DNA of 64,000 bases from G963678445 sp963678445 (GCA_963678445.1 OY782877.1:3658001-3722000), one strand, 5' to 3'. Positions 19,394 to 29,255 are shown, counted from the stretch's first letter. Made by a program: numbers and translations. Notes: generated by a model from the letters alone, not told the origin.

Positions 19394-20608
19394 ATGTCGC
19401 AACTTACAGGCAAAGTCCTCGTCGCTCAGGGCGGCGGCCCCACGGCTGTTATCAACCAAAGTGTCATTGGCGCTGTGCTCGAATCGCGCAAATTCCCGCA
19501 GGTTACCCGCGTCTATGGTGCGGTACACGGCGTGAATGGTGTGATCAACGAAAACTTCCTGGATTTGACGGAAGCCACGACGCACAATCTGGAAGCAGTA
19601 GCGCAAACACCTTCTTCGGGCCTGTTGTCCACACGCGACAAACCCGATATCGAATACTGCCGCGAAATCTTCAAGGTTTGCAAAGCCCACGGCATTCGTT
19701 ATTTCTTCTACTGTGGCGGTAACGACAGTGCGGACACCTGCCGCATCGTAAACGAAGAAGCCTCCAAGGCCGACTACGAGCTTCGTGTCATCCACGTACC
19801 CAAGACCATCGATAACGACCTTAAAGTTACCGATCACTGCCCCGGTTATGGTTCCGCCGCGAAATTCGTATCGCAGGCTTTCGCAGGCGTCAACCTCGAC
19901 AACCGCGCCATCCCCGGCGTGTACATTGGTGTTGTCATGGGACGTCATGCCGGTTTCCTGACCGCTTCGGCTGCTTTGGCGAAAAAGTATCCGGATGATG
20001 GTCCTCACCTTGTTTATATGCCTGAACGCGCTGTCAGCAAAGAAAAATTCATCGCTGACGTCAAAAAAGTATACGACCAATACGGTCGTTGTGTTGTCGC
20101 CGTATCCGAAGGTATCGTTGATGCCGACGGTCGCGCTATTGCCGAGCAGTTCACCGGTGGTGAAAAAGACGCTCACGGCAATGTGCAGCTTTCCGGCACA
20201 GGCGCCCTTGGCGATCTGCTTAGCTCCTGGGTCAAAGGCGGCACCGACATCAAACGCGTTCGCGCCGATACCTTGGGCTACCTGCAACGCAGCTTCCTGG
20301 GTTGCGTCAGCGAAGTTGACCAGTTCGAAGCACGCGAAGTAGGTGAAAAAGCCGCTCAGTATGCGATCTGGCACAACATGGACGGTTCCGTTGCTATCCG
20401 TCGTATTGGCGACTATGCAGTGCAATACTTCCTTACCCCGCTGGAAACGGTAGCTCGTCACGCCACGGAAATGCCTGATGAATATATCAACGCCGAAGGT
20501 AATGGCGTTACCGATGCGTTCATCAAATATGCCAGCCCACTGGTAGGCGACATGCCCACCATGGCGCGCATCCAGGCACCGACCGTTGAGAAAATCCTCA
20601 AGAAATAA
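19394..20608 (+). CDS. pfp: Phosphofructokinase, pyrophosphate-dependent type
   Basis: 404 residues; phosphorylates fructose-6-phosphate to the 1,6-bisphosphate. Two positions that separate ATP from PPi use are visible. Asp111 follows GGN in YCGGNDSAD, where ATP enzymes have Gly, and Lys137 precedes TIDND in HVPKTIDNDLK, where ATP enzymes have Gly. Both point to PPi as phosphoryl donor, which would make the reaction reversible. GRHAGFL and PERAV complete the active site. The frame opens 20 codons upstream, but AAGGAG at 19381-19386 fixes the ATG at 19394. Codon use is strongly biased to C-ending codons, unlike most neighbours, as expected for high expression. Followed by a terminator. Confidence 0.93.
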   Translation: MSQLTGKVLVAQGGGPTAVINQSVIGAVLESRKFPQVTRVYGAVHGVNGVINENFLDLTEATTHNLEAVAQTPSSGLLSTRDKPDIEYCREIFKVCKAHGIRYFFYCGGNDSADTCRIVNEEASKADYELRVIHVPKTIDNDLKVTDHCPGYGSAAKFVSQAFAGVNLDNRAIPGVYIGVVMGRHAGFLTASAALAKKYPDDGPHLVYMPERAVSKEKFIADVKKVYDQYGRCVVAVSEGIVDADGRAIAEQFTGGEKDAHGNVQLSGTGALGDLLSSWVKGGTDIKRVRADTLGYLQRSFLGCVSEVDQFEAREVGEKAAQYAIWHNMDGSVAIRRIGDYAVQYFLTPLETVARHATEMPDEYINAEGNGVTDAFIKYASPLVGDMPTMARIQAPTVEKILKK

Positions 20609-20630
20609 GACTCAGACACATAGCTTTTCT

Positions 20631-20662
20631 ACATCCCCGGTCATTTTAATGGCCGGGGATGT
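20631..20662 (+). terminator. Rho-independent terminator of pfp
   Basis: ACATCCCCGGTC pairs with GGCCGGGGATGT (20651-20662; one G-T pair), loop of 8, followed by TTTTT. It begins 22 bases after the pfp stop. Confidence 0.9.
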
Positions 20663-20689
20663 TTTTATGTCTGTCAGTCTCCCCACGGA

Positions 20690-20836
20690 AGGTGCAGATC
20701 TCCTGCTTCTGCCTGTGGTCGCTGAACCACGTCACTGCCTAAAAATTATGAAAAGTCATCATAAAAAAGCAGTTTTTTTTGCTGTGGTCACGAACGGGGA
20801 AGACCATATCTCTTGCCCGTGGCCGCTGGACCGCTT
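20690..20836 (-). repeat. Dispersed hairpin repeat, copy C plus adjoining partial copy
   Basis: Minus-strand copy of the short subtype (about 20731-20836), with GCGGTCCAGCGGCCAC, ATGGTCTT and TTTTTTATGATGA. Its far end runs directly into a second, partial unit (about 20690-20731) that starts GTGGTTCAGCGACCAC. The arrangement is the same head-to-tail one as in the 7638-7965 array. It lies between pfp and the large TPR glycosyltransferase. Confidence 0.85.
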
Positions 20837-20938
20837 GGGTGTGTTCAGGTAAGTTTTGAACGGATAGGGATTTTCGCTATGATATAGGCGTTGGCTGCGG
20901 ATACGTAAGATTTTAAAAAGATTAGCAGGGAGTTCGGT

Positions 20939-23900
20939 GTGAACGAGAAACGAGTGGCAATGCGGGAACGGAATCGACATTGGCTTGTGTTGGGAGCGAT
21001 TGTCTTATTGGGGGTGCTGTTGAGGGTGGTGTATTTGTGCCAGATTGTGCACGCACCGGATTTTTATGCGCCTCAGCAGGACCCGGAGGTGCAGGATTAT
21101 TATGCGCGGGGCCTGGTGACGGGGGACTGGACATTGCCGGAAGGGGTGGTCGATCCGGAGATTTGTACGACACCTTATTTCCGTCCACCTGGGCATGGGT
21201 ATTTTCTTGCGGCGATTTATGCGGTTAGCGGGTGTAGCTATCTTGCACCACGCTTGGTAAACCTACTGTTAGGCGTGGGCGCGATCATTCTGTTGTTTTT
21301 GTGGGGACGCTGGACGTATGGCAATCGTGCAGGAGTGTTTGCAGCATTGCTTGCGGCGATCTATCCGGTGTTTATTTATTGGGAGGGGGAGCTGAATGAT
21401 CCGATTCTATTTGTTTTTTTAGTGCCGTGTTTATTGCATGCACTACGTTTTTGGGCGCTTCGGATGACGTTTTGGCGGGCGGTGCTGGTAGGAATCGTTT
21501 TTGGGGTATACGCGTTGATGCGTCCAAACATTTTAGGCTTTGGTCCCTTCGCGGCATTATGGATGCTGTGGATGGCGTGGCGTCGCAAATCATTACGTGT
21601 CGTTCCGTGCTCTTGGGCTGGATTGGCATTGACAACCGTATTAGTGATTGCACCGGTAACCGTGCGAAACTATGTGGTTTCGGGTGAATTTGTCCCGATT
21701 TCGACGTATTTTGGCGAGAATTTTCTGATTGGGAATGGTCCCGAGGCCGATGGGATGACGCCATGGACACCGTATTTGCAGGAATTGGAGGGGACGGGGC
21801 AGTGGTCTGCATGGGTGTATATCAATGTGGTCAAAGGGGTAGGCCGCGAGTTGGGGAAGCCGGATATCAAGCATACGGAGGTGTCTCGCTATTTCTTTCA
21901 GAAGACATTGGCGTATGTAAAAGAGCATAAATTGCGTACGTTGAAGCTGATAGGAAAGAAGTTTTTGTTGATGTGGATGCCGTTGGAGATGACGTGCAAC
22001 AAGGTGGTTTCGGATGAGCTGAAGTATTATTGGCCGTTGAAGCTTTTGCCCGGTTTTCCTCTGGTATCAGCGTTTTTTCTGCTGGGTTTTCTCCTGATGT
22101 TTTATGATGGCCTTCGTGGCAAACTGTTAACGGGGACGGGAGCTACTACGGTACGTTCGAGTGAATTGACGATACTGCTGCTGGTATTCATTGGGGTGTA
22201 TTTTTCCACGTTTCTTCCATTTTTTGTGAATGGACGCGCGCGTGTTCCCTTGATTCCTGCCTATATTCTCGTAGGGTCCTATGCAGCAGCCTATCTTTTT
22301 ATGTGGCTACAGCAGCGTTGCTGGAAGAAGTTAGTTACTATGGGGCTTGTGTTTGGCGGTTTGTATGCATTGCTTTCGGTGCCAGGGGTTGCGTATGAGC
22401 CAGACCATGCACGTTGGTTTTATCAGCGGGCGGATTCGTGGTTGCGTCGTGGAGAGCTCGATGCTGCCTTGGTGGAGGGGGCGGCTATGTTGCGCCAGGG
22501 AGAGGCTGCTCCATATATGCACCAGCGTCTTGGGAAGGCCTTTTCGGATGGGGAATATTATGCGGCGGCGTTGGAGCAGTTTGATGCGGCATTGGAAAAG
22601 GACCCTGAATTCCAGGATGTCTATTACTTAAAGGCGCATACGTTGGTGCTGATGAAGCGGGATGAGGAAGCGCAGGAGGTCTTTGCGGAAGCGTTACGAC
22701 TGAATCCCTATGATGCGCGGGTGCACAATGAGCTGGGCGGGTTGTTGGTGCGTCAGGGGAAAAAAGAAGAGGGGATGGCGCATTTTGAGGAAGCGCTGCG
22801 TATAGTGCCTAATTTTACCTATGTTCTGGATCAGTATGGACAGATTCTGTCAAAGATGGGACGAGAGGATGAGGTCTTATTACGCTATGAGAAGGCGCTT
22901 CAGGTAGATCCGTCGTTCCAGGATGTCTATTACTTTTTTGGCCGTGAGTTGGCGCGCCAAGGGAAGACGGAGGAGGCGAGGCAGCGTTTTAAGGAAGCGT
23001 TGGCGCTTGATGACCAGGATGCACGTTCTTATTTTGAATTAGGCCAGTTGTCTGCGGAGGAAGGGCAATTGACCGAGGCCATGCAGTACTATGAAGATGC
23101 GTTGCGCGCAAAGCCGGATTTTGCTTATGCGCTGGATCGGATTGCACGTTTGTTGGCGGCGCAGGGACGATATGAAGAGGCGGTGGACCGATATCGTCAA
23201 GCCTTGGCGATGGACCCTGAAAATCAGGATATGCATTATTTGTTGGCCCGTGAGTTAGCAGAGCAGGATCGTGTGGCGGAGGCGGTGGTGGAGTTTGAGG
23301 AGGCATTACGGCTCAATCAGGAGGATGCGCGTGCACACAATGAATTGGGAGAGATTCTGGAGGCGCAGGGAAAGCTTGAGGGGGCCAAGCAGCATTATGA
23401 GGAAGCTCTTCGTATTGAGCCAAATTTTGCATATGTAATCAGTAAGCTAGGGCGTTTGTCTGCCAAGGAGGGGCGACCGGAGGAGGCGTTGGAACGGTAT
23501 GAGGAGGCTTTGAACCTGGACCCTGAAAATCAGGATCTGTATTACCGGATGGGTTGTGAGTTGAGTGCGCAGGGGAAGTTGGATGCAGCGCAGGAGAAGT
23601 TTGAGGAAGCGCTGCGTCTGAATCCAACAGATGCACGAGCGCATAATGATTTGGCTTTGATTTTAGATCGCCAGTATCCGAAAGAGATATTGAAGCATTA
23701 TGACAAGGCTTTGGAGGTTGCGCCAGATTTTACGCTGGCAATGAATAACAAAGGCCTGCTGCTGTTGTCGCTGGGACGTTATGAAGAGGCAGAGGCTTTG
23801 TTTAAGCGTGCGTTGCAGGTGCGTGCAGAGGATGAATATGCCTATTACAACCTCGCCAAGAGTGCTGAGGCGCGGGGTGCTTATGAGGATGCGGTAACCT

Positions 23901-24787
23901 ATTATCGTAAAGCGATGAAGAATAATCCGGTGGATTCGCTGATTGCCAACGATTTGGGGTTGTTGCTCTTCGAATTGGGACGGCGTGATGAGGCGTGGGA
24001 ATGGTATGAAAAGGCCCTGACGATAGACGACACGAATCATCTAATCTATAACAATATGGGCTACGCGGTATTACAGAGTGGGAAAACAGGAGAGGCGATA
24101 GACTATTTTGAGAAGGCGTTGGCACTGATGCCGGATTATGTGCCTGCGTTGAATAATCTGCGAAGCGCCTTGGCGCGTGCAGGTCGTGCGGATGAAATTG
24201 AAGCAAGGTATTTGCACGCTATCGAAAAGGTGCCAGATAGTCCAGCACTGTATAACAGCCTGGGGTATTGGTATGCCCAGACAGGACAAGTGCCGAAGGC
24301 GAGGGAGCTGTACGAAAAAGCCCTTTCGATCCGTCCGACATTTACATTGGCCTTGAATAATCTGGGCAATCTGGATTGGGATGCAGGCCGTCTGGATGAG
24401 GCAATACAGCGATATACTCAGGTGCTTGATGTCGATTCGCGAGATCGTTTTGCTCATTATAATTTGGCGCGTATATTGCAGCAGCAAGGGAAAGTAGACG
24501 AAGCGTTGGCGCACTTTGAGCTGGCAGTAACGAATGCTCCATATAATGCGGATATTCTCAATGATTTTGCTAATCTGCTGGCGCGAGTCGGGCGTTTCGA
24601 TATGGCTATTCAGCGTTATAAGCAGGTGTTGGCACTTCGACCGGGGTACGCGGGTACTCATTGCAATTTGGGCACTGTACTTGCCGCGACAGGACAACTG
24701 GAGGCTGCGCGAAGTCATTTTAACCGTGCTTTGGCGCTTAATCCCAATTTGGAGGCTGCGCGTGTCGGCCTCCAAAAGTTGCCTTAG
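20939..24787 (+). CDS. Membrane glycosyltransferase (GT39-like) with about 22 C-terminal TPR repeats
   Basis: 1282 residues. The first 490 have about ten membrane segments of the PMT/GT39 type (PQQDPEVQDYYARGL in the first outer loop, YFRPPGHGYFLAAIYAV, WEGELNDPILFVFLVPCLLH). Residues about 525-1282 are an uninterrupted run of 34-residue TPR units with the usual pattern (ALRLNPYDARVHNELGGLLV, YEEALNLDPENQDLYYRMG). The start is GTG with AGGGAG at 20927-20932. The layout resembles eukaryotic TMTC O-mannosyltransferases and known bacterial TPR-GT39 proteins. A role in protein or surface glycosylation is an inference. Confidence 0.85.
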   Translation: MNEKRVAMRERNRHWLVLGAIVLLGVLLRVVYLCQIVHAPDFYAPQQDPEVQDYYARGLVTGDWTLPEGVVDPEICTTPYFRPPGHGYFLAAIYAVSGCSYLAPRLVNLLLGVGAIILLFLWGRWTYGNRAGVFAALLAAIYPVFIYWEGELNDPILFVFLVPCLLHALRFWALRMTFWRAVLVGIVFGVYALMRPNILGFGPFAALWMLWMAWRRKSLRVVPCSWAGLALTTVLVIAPVTVRNYVVSGEFVPISTYFGENFLIGNGPEADGMTPWTPYLQELEGTGQWSAWVYINVVKGVGRELGKPDIKHTEVSRYFFQKTLAYVKEHKLRTLKLIGKKFLLMWMPLEMTCNKVVSDELKYYWPLKLLPGFPLVSAFFLLGFLLMFYDGLRGKLLTGTGATTVRSSELTILLLVFIGVYFSTFLPFFVNGRARVPLIPAYILVGSYAAAYLFMWLQQRCWKKLVTMGLVFGGLYALLSVPGVAYEPDHARWFYQRADSWLRRGELDAALVEGAAMLRQGEAAPYMHQRLGKAFSDGEYYAAALEQFDAALEKDPEFQDVYYLKAHTLVLMKRDEEAQEVFAEALRLNPYDARVHNELGGLLVRQGKKEEGMAHFEEALRIVPNFTYVLDQYGQILSKMGREDEVLLRYEKALQVDPSFQDVYYFFGRELARQGKTEEARQRFKEALALDDQDARSYFELGQLSAEEGQLTEAMQYYEDALRAKPDFAYALDRIARLLAAQGRYEEAVDRYRQALAMDPENQDMHYLLARELAEQDRVAEAVVEFEEALRLNQEDARAHNELGEILEAQGKLEGAKQHYEEALRIEPNFAYVISKLGRLSAKEGRPEEALERYEEALNLDPENQDLYYRMGCELSAQGKLDAAQEKFEEALRLNPTDARAHNDLALILDRQYPKEILKHYDKALEVAPDFTLAMNNKGLLLLSLGRYEEAEALFKRALQVRAEDEYAYYNLAKSAEARGAYEDAVTYYRKAMKNNPVDSLIANDLGLLLFELGRRDEAWEWYEKALTIDDTNHLIYNNMGYAVLQSGKTGEAIDYFEKALALMPDYVPALNNLRSALARAGRADEIEARYLHAIEKVPDSPALYNSLGYWYAQTGQVPKARELYEKALSIRPTFTLALNNLGNLDWDAGRLDEAIQRYTQVLDVDSRDRFAHYNLARILQQQGKVDEALAHFELAVTNAPYNADILNDFANLLARVGRFDMAIQRYKQVLALRPGYAGTHCNLGTVLAATGQLEAARSHFNRALALNPNLEAARVGLQKLP

Positions 24788-24817
24788 CTAAAATCGGATA
24801 CCGGATTGCTTTTTGGG

Positions 24818-25600
24818 TTAGCTAATCCAGGTGCACGGGACAAGGCAATCCTCATCGCACTCGTCGCCATGTCCGCCTCGTATGCCGTCTACAGGAGGAT
24901 TCAAGGTGTGCTGCCCATGGTCTGCAAGGATAAGGGTAGTGTACTGGTTGAGTTCCAGGATAGGTGTCCATCGCGCCAGCCACCGGTCGGCTTCCGCAGC
25001 TGCGGCGCCTGCTTCCGGTGCATACGGTCCATACGTGTGGAAGATGTCGTCGGTCAAGGCAAATTGCACAATCACAAAGTCGGGCAGATGTTCGACGATA
25101 AGCTGTCGCATGATAGGTTCAGCTTCGGCATCGGTTTCCGGTCGCCCTTCGGTGGAGTAATCGGCAGCGCGTCCAAGTAGCTCATGGCCGGTATAGCCGT
25201 TTCGACCAATCCCCGCACTGGTTTTTCCCGCTTTGCGAAGTGAATCGAATAAGGTTTCGCAGGCAAACGTATCGCTACGTTGCCGGATGCCGTGGGTACC
25301 CATATCGGCACCAGTTACCATGCAGGCGAAATTAACCGGCGTTTTACTGGGTAGAATAGAGCGCAGACGTACGGAGCGCTTTGTCAGCAGGGTGGAAAAG
25401 TGCGGCATCATATCATGCCAATGCGTGTGGACGGCGCAACCCAGCGCATCGATAACGAATACGGCAACGCGTTGTGCCGGTGGATTCTCAGCAACGATTT
25501 CAGTTATAGGTGCGGCTTGTGCTGCTGCGGGTTGAGGAATTTGCAGCAGGGCAGCAACTGTAGGCGCAATGGCCTGCATGGGGTATTCTTTGCCGTTCAC
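24818..25600 (-). CDS. Alkaline-phosphatase-superfamily protein (type I phosphodiesterase-like)
   Basis: 260 residues. Metal-binding motifs of the superfamily in order: FVIDALG (Asp), a nucleophile region PSKTPVNFACMVTGAD (Thr), FALTDDIFHTYG (Asp/His), LADHGQHTL (Asp-His) and GGHGDECDED. No signal peptide, so probably cytoplasmic. It is short for the family, a compact core without cap domains. GTG start with AAGGA upstream. Convergent with the TPR glycosyltransferase. Likely hydrolyses a phosphodiester or phosphomonoester; substrate unknown. Confidence 0.83.
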   Translation of the reverse strand: MNGKEYPMQAIAPTVAALLQIPQPAAAQAAPITEIVAENPPAQRVAVFVIDALGCAVHTHWHDMMPHFSTLLTKRSVRLRSILPSKTPVNFACMVTGADMGTHGIRQRSDTFACETLFDSLRKAGKTSAGIGRNGYTGHELLGRAADYSTEGRPETDAEAEPIMRQLIVEHLPDFVIVQFALTDDIFHTYGPYAPEAGAAAAEADRWLARWTPILELNQYTTLILADHGQHTLNPPVDGIRGGHGDECDEDCLVPCTWIS

Positions 25601-25917
25601 GCAAGTATTCCTTTACTATCTCCTAATGGAATTGTATAGTTTTTGTATAATACCGGTTTTCGTTTGTAAATTACAGCACCTTCAGATGTAAGATTTTTTG
25701 CACAGACTGGTTTATGAGATGCATAGATGTTTTTCGAGTATTTTTTGGGCATGTTACTTTTAAAGTAAGGTATGTTATACTTGTTGGTGAGGTGGCAGTA
25801 TAGACGCTTAGCCGCAATTCTGTAGATGATTCTTTTGGAGAGCTTGGTATGTGGAGTAAGCCCATGCTGTAGGGGATTTCCCTTTCTGGCGTATTTTGGT
25901 AGTGGGGTTCAGGGCGG
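25601..25917. other. Intergenic region upstream of the two-component operon
   Basis: 317 AT-rich bases between divergent genes. I see no small gene and no dispersed repeat. One inverted repeat at 25754-25768 (TTACTTT, T, AAAGTAA) is followed by TATGTTATACT and could be an operator beside a promoter of the kinase operon. Confidence 0.5.
25754..25768. promoter_or_regulatory. Inverted repeat, possible operator
   Basis: Perfect 7-bp arms TTACTTT/AAAGTAA with one central base, 150 bases before the histidine kinase start and next to an AT-rich -10-like stretch. It is too short to be a terminator. A regulator-binding site is a guess. Confidence 0.35.
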
Positions 25918-27642
25918 ATGGAGTTGTTTTTAGTAGTATTTTTTTTGGCTGTTGCCGTTGGAGTTATGCTTGTACGTAATCATAAGACGCAGGCTTTCCC
26001 CTCGGATTTGGTGTGTCAGCTTTGTTTTGAACATGCACCCCATGCCACGGTAATGCATTGTTCTGCTGGGCATATTCTGGCAGCCAATCCTGCTTTTTGT
26101 CGGTTGACTTCCGTTTCCCAAAAAAGTCTGCTCGGCAAGAAGATTGGTACACTTCCTGGCTTTGGTCATTATGACGCACTTTTTTTAGCGCATCGGGAAG
26201 CATTATGTACTGAAGAAGAAGTTGTTCTTGAAATGCCCGCCCGAAAAACATCGCAGCATGAGGGACGTTTTTCTGTTCATCTTTCCAAGAGCAATACGAC
26301 AACCGGAGAAGTGGTGCTGGCTGTTTTTCGGGAGTTGCCTGACGGGCACGATGCTGATATGTCGAGTGCCTTGGAAGAAAGCCGGTATCGGGAACTTTTT
26401 GAGAATGTGCCGCTGGCATTGGTTATGCTCGACGTGACCGCTGCTTTTCAGCAGGTGATTCTTCCGCCGCAGCAAGATACCACGTATGCATCGTTGGTGC
26501 CGCCGGATGCCCTGCATGATTTTGCGCAGGGTACGAAAGTAGTGGATAGTAACCCTGCTGCCTGGACGATTGCCGGGGTGACCTCGAAGGGGGATTTTAC
26601 CGACTCCTTCGGACGTTTGTTATCTTCGCTTTCATTTAGTGTAATTATGCAAGAGCTGGTCGCAGTGCAGCGGGGGGGGCGTGAGTTTTCCGGCGAATGC
26701 TCTGTGCGGGCATTGGATGGTGAAACGCGTTATATCGGTTTTCATTGTCTTATTTTGCCAGAAACTCCAGATGAAGTACGCCGCTATGTTTTAGCGAGTG
26801 CGGTCGACTTAACCGCGCAGAAGTCTCTTGAGAATGAGGTGCAGTTGCGTATGCAACAATTGGTCCAGGCAGATAAGCTAGCCTCCTTAGGCTTGCTGCT
26901 GTCGGAAGTGGTGCACCAGATAAACAGTCCCAACCAGCAAGTGGCGATGAGTGTGTCACTGTTGCAAAAAGATTGGGGAGGGATTAGGGCGCTTTTTGAT
27001 GACTACGAAGCCTTGATCGGAAAAGAGGCGTTTGAGCGTAGCGAATATGCTGATTTACGCGATCGGGGGATACGTCTGCTTCAGCATATTGGTGAAGGGG
27101 CCGGGCGTATAGCAGAGACGGTGCAGGAATTGCGTGAATTCTCACGTCCTGACGCCGTTAGCCATATGGAAGAAGTCAATATCAACGAGGTGGTCCGTTC
27201 CGGAGTTCTACTCTTGTCTACCTTGTTAAAAAGAAGTACTTCGCATTTTTCTGTTTCCTATGGCGACGGATTCCCCCCAGTGCATGCCAATTTTCGTCGT
27301 TTAGAACATGTTGTAGTTAATCTGCTTCAAAATGCATGCCAGGCGCTACCCAACAGCGAAAGCGCTGTTGGCGTATGGACCGGGTATAATACAGATACTT
27401 CAGAAGTTTATATTAAAATTGTCGATGAAGGCGTTGGTATCCCGTTTGAGGACCTACCAAGGATTACCCAATCATTCTATACCACCAAACGGGAGCAGGG
27501 CGGTACGGGACTTGGGCTTGCTATTGTTTCTACGATTGTTTCGGAACACAGTGGACGGTTGAAGTTTTCGTCCCAAGTAGGTGAGGGTACAGCGGTAACG
27601 GTATGGTTGCCTTGTTTGCCCACGCAGGAGCGCGATGGATGA
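25918..27642 (+). CDS. PAS-domain sensor histidine kinase
   Basis: 574 residues. One N-terminal membrane helix (2-20), a PAS domain (about 35-130, ATVMHCSAGHILAANPAFCR) and a second PAS-like region (about 160-295). A HisKA domain follows with the phospho-accepting His in LSEVVHQINSPNQQ, then HATPase_c with N-box NLLQNACQALP and G-boxes VDEGVGIPFED and GGTGLGLAIV. The NtrB-like H-box suits a partner of the NtrC type, which is the next gene. Stop and next start overlap (ATGA). The sensed signal is unknown. The upstream ribosome-binding site is weak. Confidence 0.92.
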   Translation: MELFLVVFFLAVAVGVMLVRNHKTQAFPSDLVCQLCFEHAPHATVMHCSAGHILAANPAFCRLTSVSQKSLLGKKIGTLPGFGHYDALFLAHREALCTEEEVVLEMPARKTSQHEGRFSVHLSKSNTTTGEVVLAVFRELPDGHDADMSSALEESRYRELFENVPLALVMLDVTAAFQQVILPPQQDTTYASLVPPDALHDFAQGTKVVDSNPAAWTIAGVTSKGDFTDSFGRLLSSLSFSVIMQELVAVQRGGREFSGECSVRALDGETRYIGFHCLILPETPDEVRRYVLASAVDLTAQKSLENEVQLRMQQLVQADKLASLGLLLSEVVHQINSPNQQVAMSVSLLQKDWGGIRALFDDYEALIGKEAFERSEYADLRDRGIRLLQHIGEGAGRIAETVQELREFSRPDAVSHMEEVNINEVVRSGVLLLSTLLKRSTSHFSVSYGDGFPPVHANFRRLEHVVVNLLQNACQALPNSESAVGVWTGYNTDTSEVYIKIVDEGVGIPFEDLPRITQSFYTTKREQGGTGLGLAIVSTIVSEHSGRLKFSSQVGEGTAVTVWLPCLPTQERDG

Positions 27643-29069
27643 GTACATCAACATTTCCCATATTGCCGATACTGCTTGTGGATGATGAGTCCCATATTCT
27701 GGAACTCTTCGAGATGGCGCTGCGAAGTGATGGCATAGACAATGTGCTGTTATGTCGCAATGTGGAGCATGCGCTCAAATTGTTTTCAGAATGGGAAATT
27801 GGAGTGGTTCTGCTGGATTTGTTGATGCCGCCGCCGGGGGGAGAAAATTTGCTGGAGCGGATTTCATTGGAACATCCTGAAGTTCCGGTGGTTGTCATCA
27901 CCGCCTTGAATGATGTACGCACAGCAGTGCGTTGTGTCCGTGCAGGCGCATTCGATTACCTGGTTAAACCTATTGAAGAAGAACGGCTTTGTGCTGTGGT
28001 GCGACGCGCTATTGAGATGCGCCAATTGCGTAATGAGGTAGCCCAGTTGAGTCGGCGGGTATTGAATGACACGATCGAAAACCCCCGGGCGTTTGAAAAG
28101 ATTATTACGGTAAACCGCAAAATGCACTCCTTGTTCAAATATGTGGAGGCGATAGCCCCCAGTCCACAGCCTGTTTTTATTTCGGGAGAAACAGGGGTCG
28201 GCAAAGAACTGTTTGCACGCGCGCTGCATGACTGTAGTGCGCGCTCGGGCGAATTTATCTCCGTCAATGTAGCAGGTTTAGATGATAGTTTATTCGCCGA
28301 CACCTTGTTTGGACACAAAAAGGGGGCATTCACAAGCGCCTTTGAGGATGCAAAGGGCTTGGTAGAGCGTGCGGCAGGGGGAACCCTCTTTCTTGATGAA
28401 ATCGGCGATCTTAGCCCGCAATCTCAGGTAAAGCTACTACGACTCATCCAGGAGCGTGAGTACTATCTACTGGGCTCTACCCATGTGCGCCATACGGATG
28501 CGCGCATCGTTGTGGCCACGCACGCAGATATTCATCGCAAAAAAGAATCGGGCGAACTGCGACACGACTTGTATTATCGCTTGATAACCCATTCCATCCA
28601 CGTGCCCCCGTTGCGGGAGCGTCGCGACGACTTGGCGCTGCTTCTGGAACACTTTCTAGCGAAAACGGCATTGGCCCTGAATAAGAAAAAGCCTACCCCC
28701 CCTGCTGAGTTGTTGGATTTGTTACGGGTCTACGATTTTCCTGGTAATGTGCGCGAATTGGAATCAATGGTTTTTGATGCGGTGAGTCGACATACGACGA
28801 AAATGCTTTCCATGCATGTATTCAAAGAACGCATTGGGCTGGCGCTTCCCATGGGACGTGATGTAGCCTCCCCATTTTTATGTGAATTCGAATCTGCCAG
28901 TGATTTTCCGACGTTGAAAGAGGCCAGTGACTTTCTAGTGCGTGAGGCGATGCGTTTGGGCAACAATAATCAAAGCATAGCAGCCCAATTATTAGGGATC
29001 ACGCGTTCCGCATTGAATCAACGTTTGAATCGGCAACGCACGGAACTCGATGCGTTTGAAGATGTGTAA
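27639..29069 (+). CDS. Sigma-54-type response regulator, NtrC family
   Basis: 476 residues. The receiver domain has the acidic pocket LLVDDES, the phospho-acceptor Asp in VLLDLLMPP, TAL and YLVKP. The AAA+ domain has Walker A GETGVGKE, Walker B GGTLFLDEIGD and the arginine-finger region LRERRDDL. A Fis-type helix-turn-helix lies at the C-terminus (NNQSIAAQLLGITRSALNQR). The sigma-54-contacting loop reads GAFTSA instead of the consensus GAFTGA. The start overlaps the kinase stop and has AGGAG at 27626-27630. It presumably activates sigma-54 promoters; a good candidate lies just downstream at 29240. Confidence 0.94.
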   Translation: MSTSTFPILPILLVDDESHILELFEMALRSDGIDNVLLCRNVEHALKLFSEWEIGVVLLDLLMPPPGGENLLERISLEHPEVPVVVITALNDVRTAVRCVRAGAFDYLVKPIEEERLCAVVRRAIEMRQLRNEVAQLSRRVLNDTIENPRAFEKIITVNRKMHSLFKYVEAIAPSPQPVFISGETGVGKELFARALHDCSARSGEFISVNVAGLDDSLFADTLFGHKKGAFTSAFEDAKGLVERAAGGTLFLDEIGDLSPQSQVKLLRLIQEREYYLLGSTHVRHTDARIVVATHADIHRKKESGELRHDLYYRLITHSIHVPPLRERRDDLALLLEHFLAKTALALNKKKPTPPAELLDLLRVYDFPGNVRELESMVFDAVSRHTTKMLSMHVFKERIGLALPMGRDVASPFLCEFESASDFPTLKEASDFLVREAMRLGNNNQSIAAQLLGITRSALNQRLNRQRTELDAFEDV

Positions 29070-29239
29070 GTTTTCTAAACATGCTATTTCATCTTAGTTT
29101 TTAAATACTTACTATAAATAGAGTTAGAGCGTTTTTACTTTTAGTAGAAAGAATTCTAACACCCCTTTGATTTTCATCTTCTTGCTTTGATGTCTGCTAA
29201 CTGCATAATTCATAGTAGTTTGTCAATAAAACACTTTTT

Positions 29240-29255
29240 TGGCATCAAAATTGCT
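29240..29255 (+). promoter_or_regulatory. Sigma-54 (-24/-12) promoter candidate
   Basis: TGGCATCAAAATTGCT matches the consensus TGGCACG-N4-TTGCW, with the invariant GG and GC separated by exactly ten bases. It lies 170 bases downstream of a sigma-54-type regulator gene and reads toward repeat copy D and the RsbW-like gene. Confidence 0.65.

Noticed and set aside
19379..20461. A 360-codon minus-strand frame opposite pfp
   Set aside because: Antisense shadow caused by the C-ending codon bias of pfp; the protein has no recognisable motif and starts without a ribosome-binding site.
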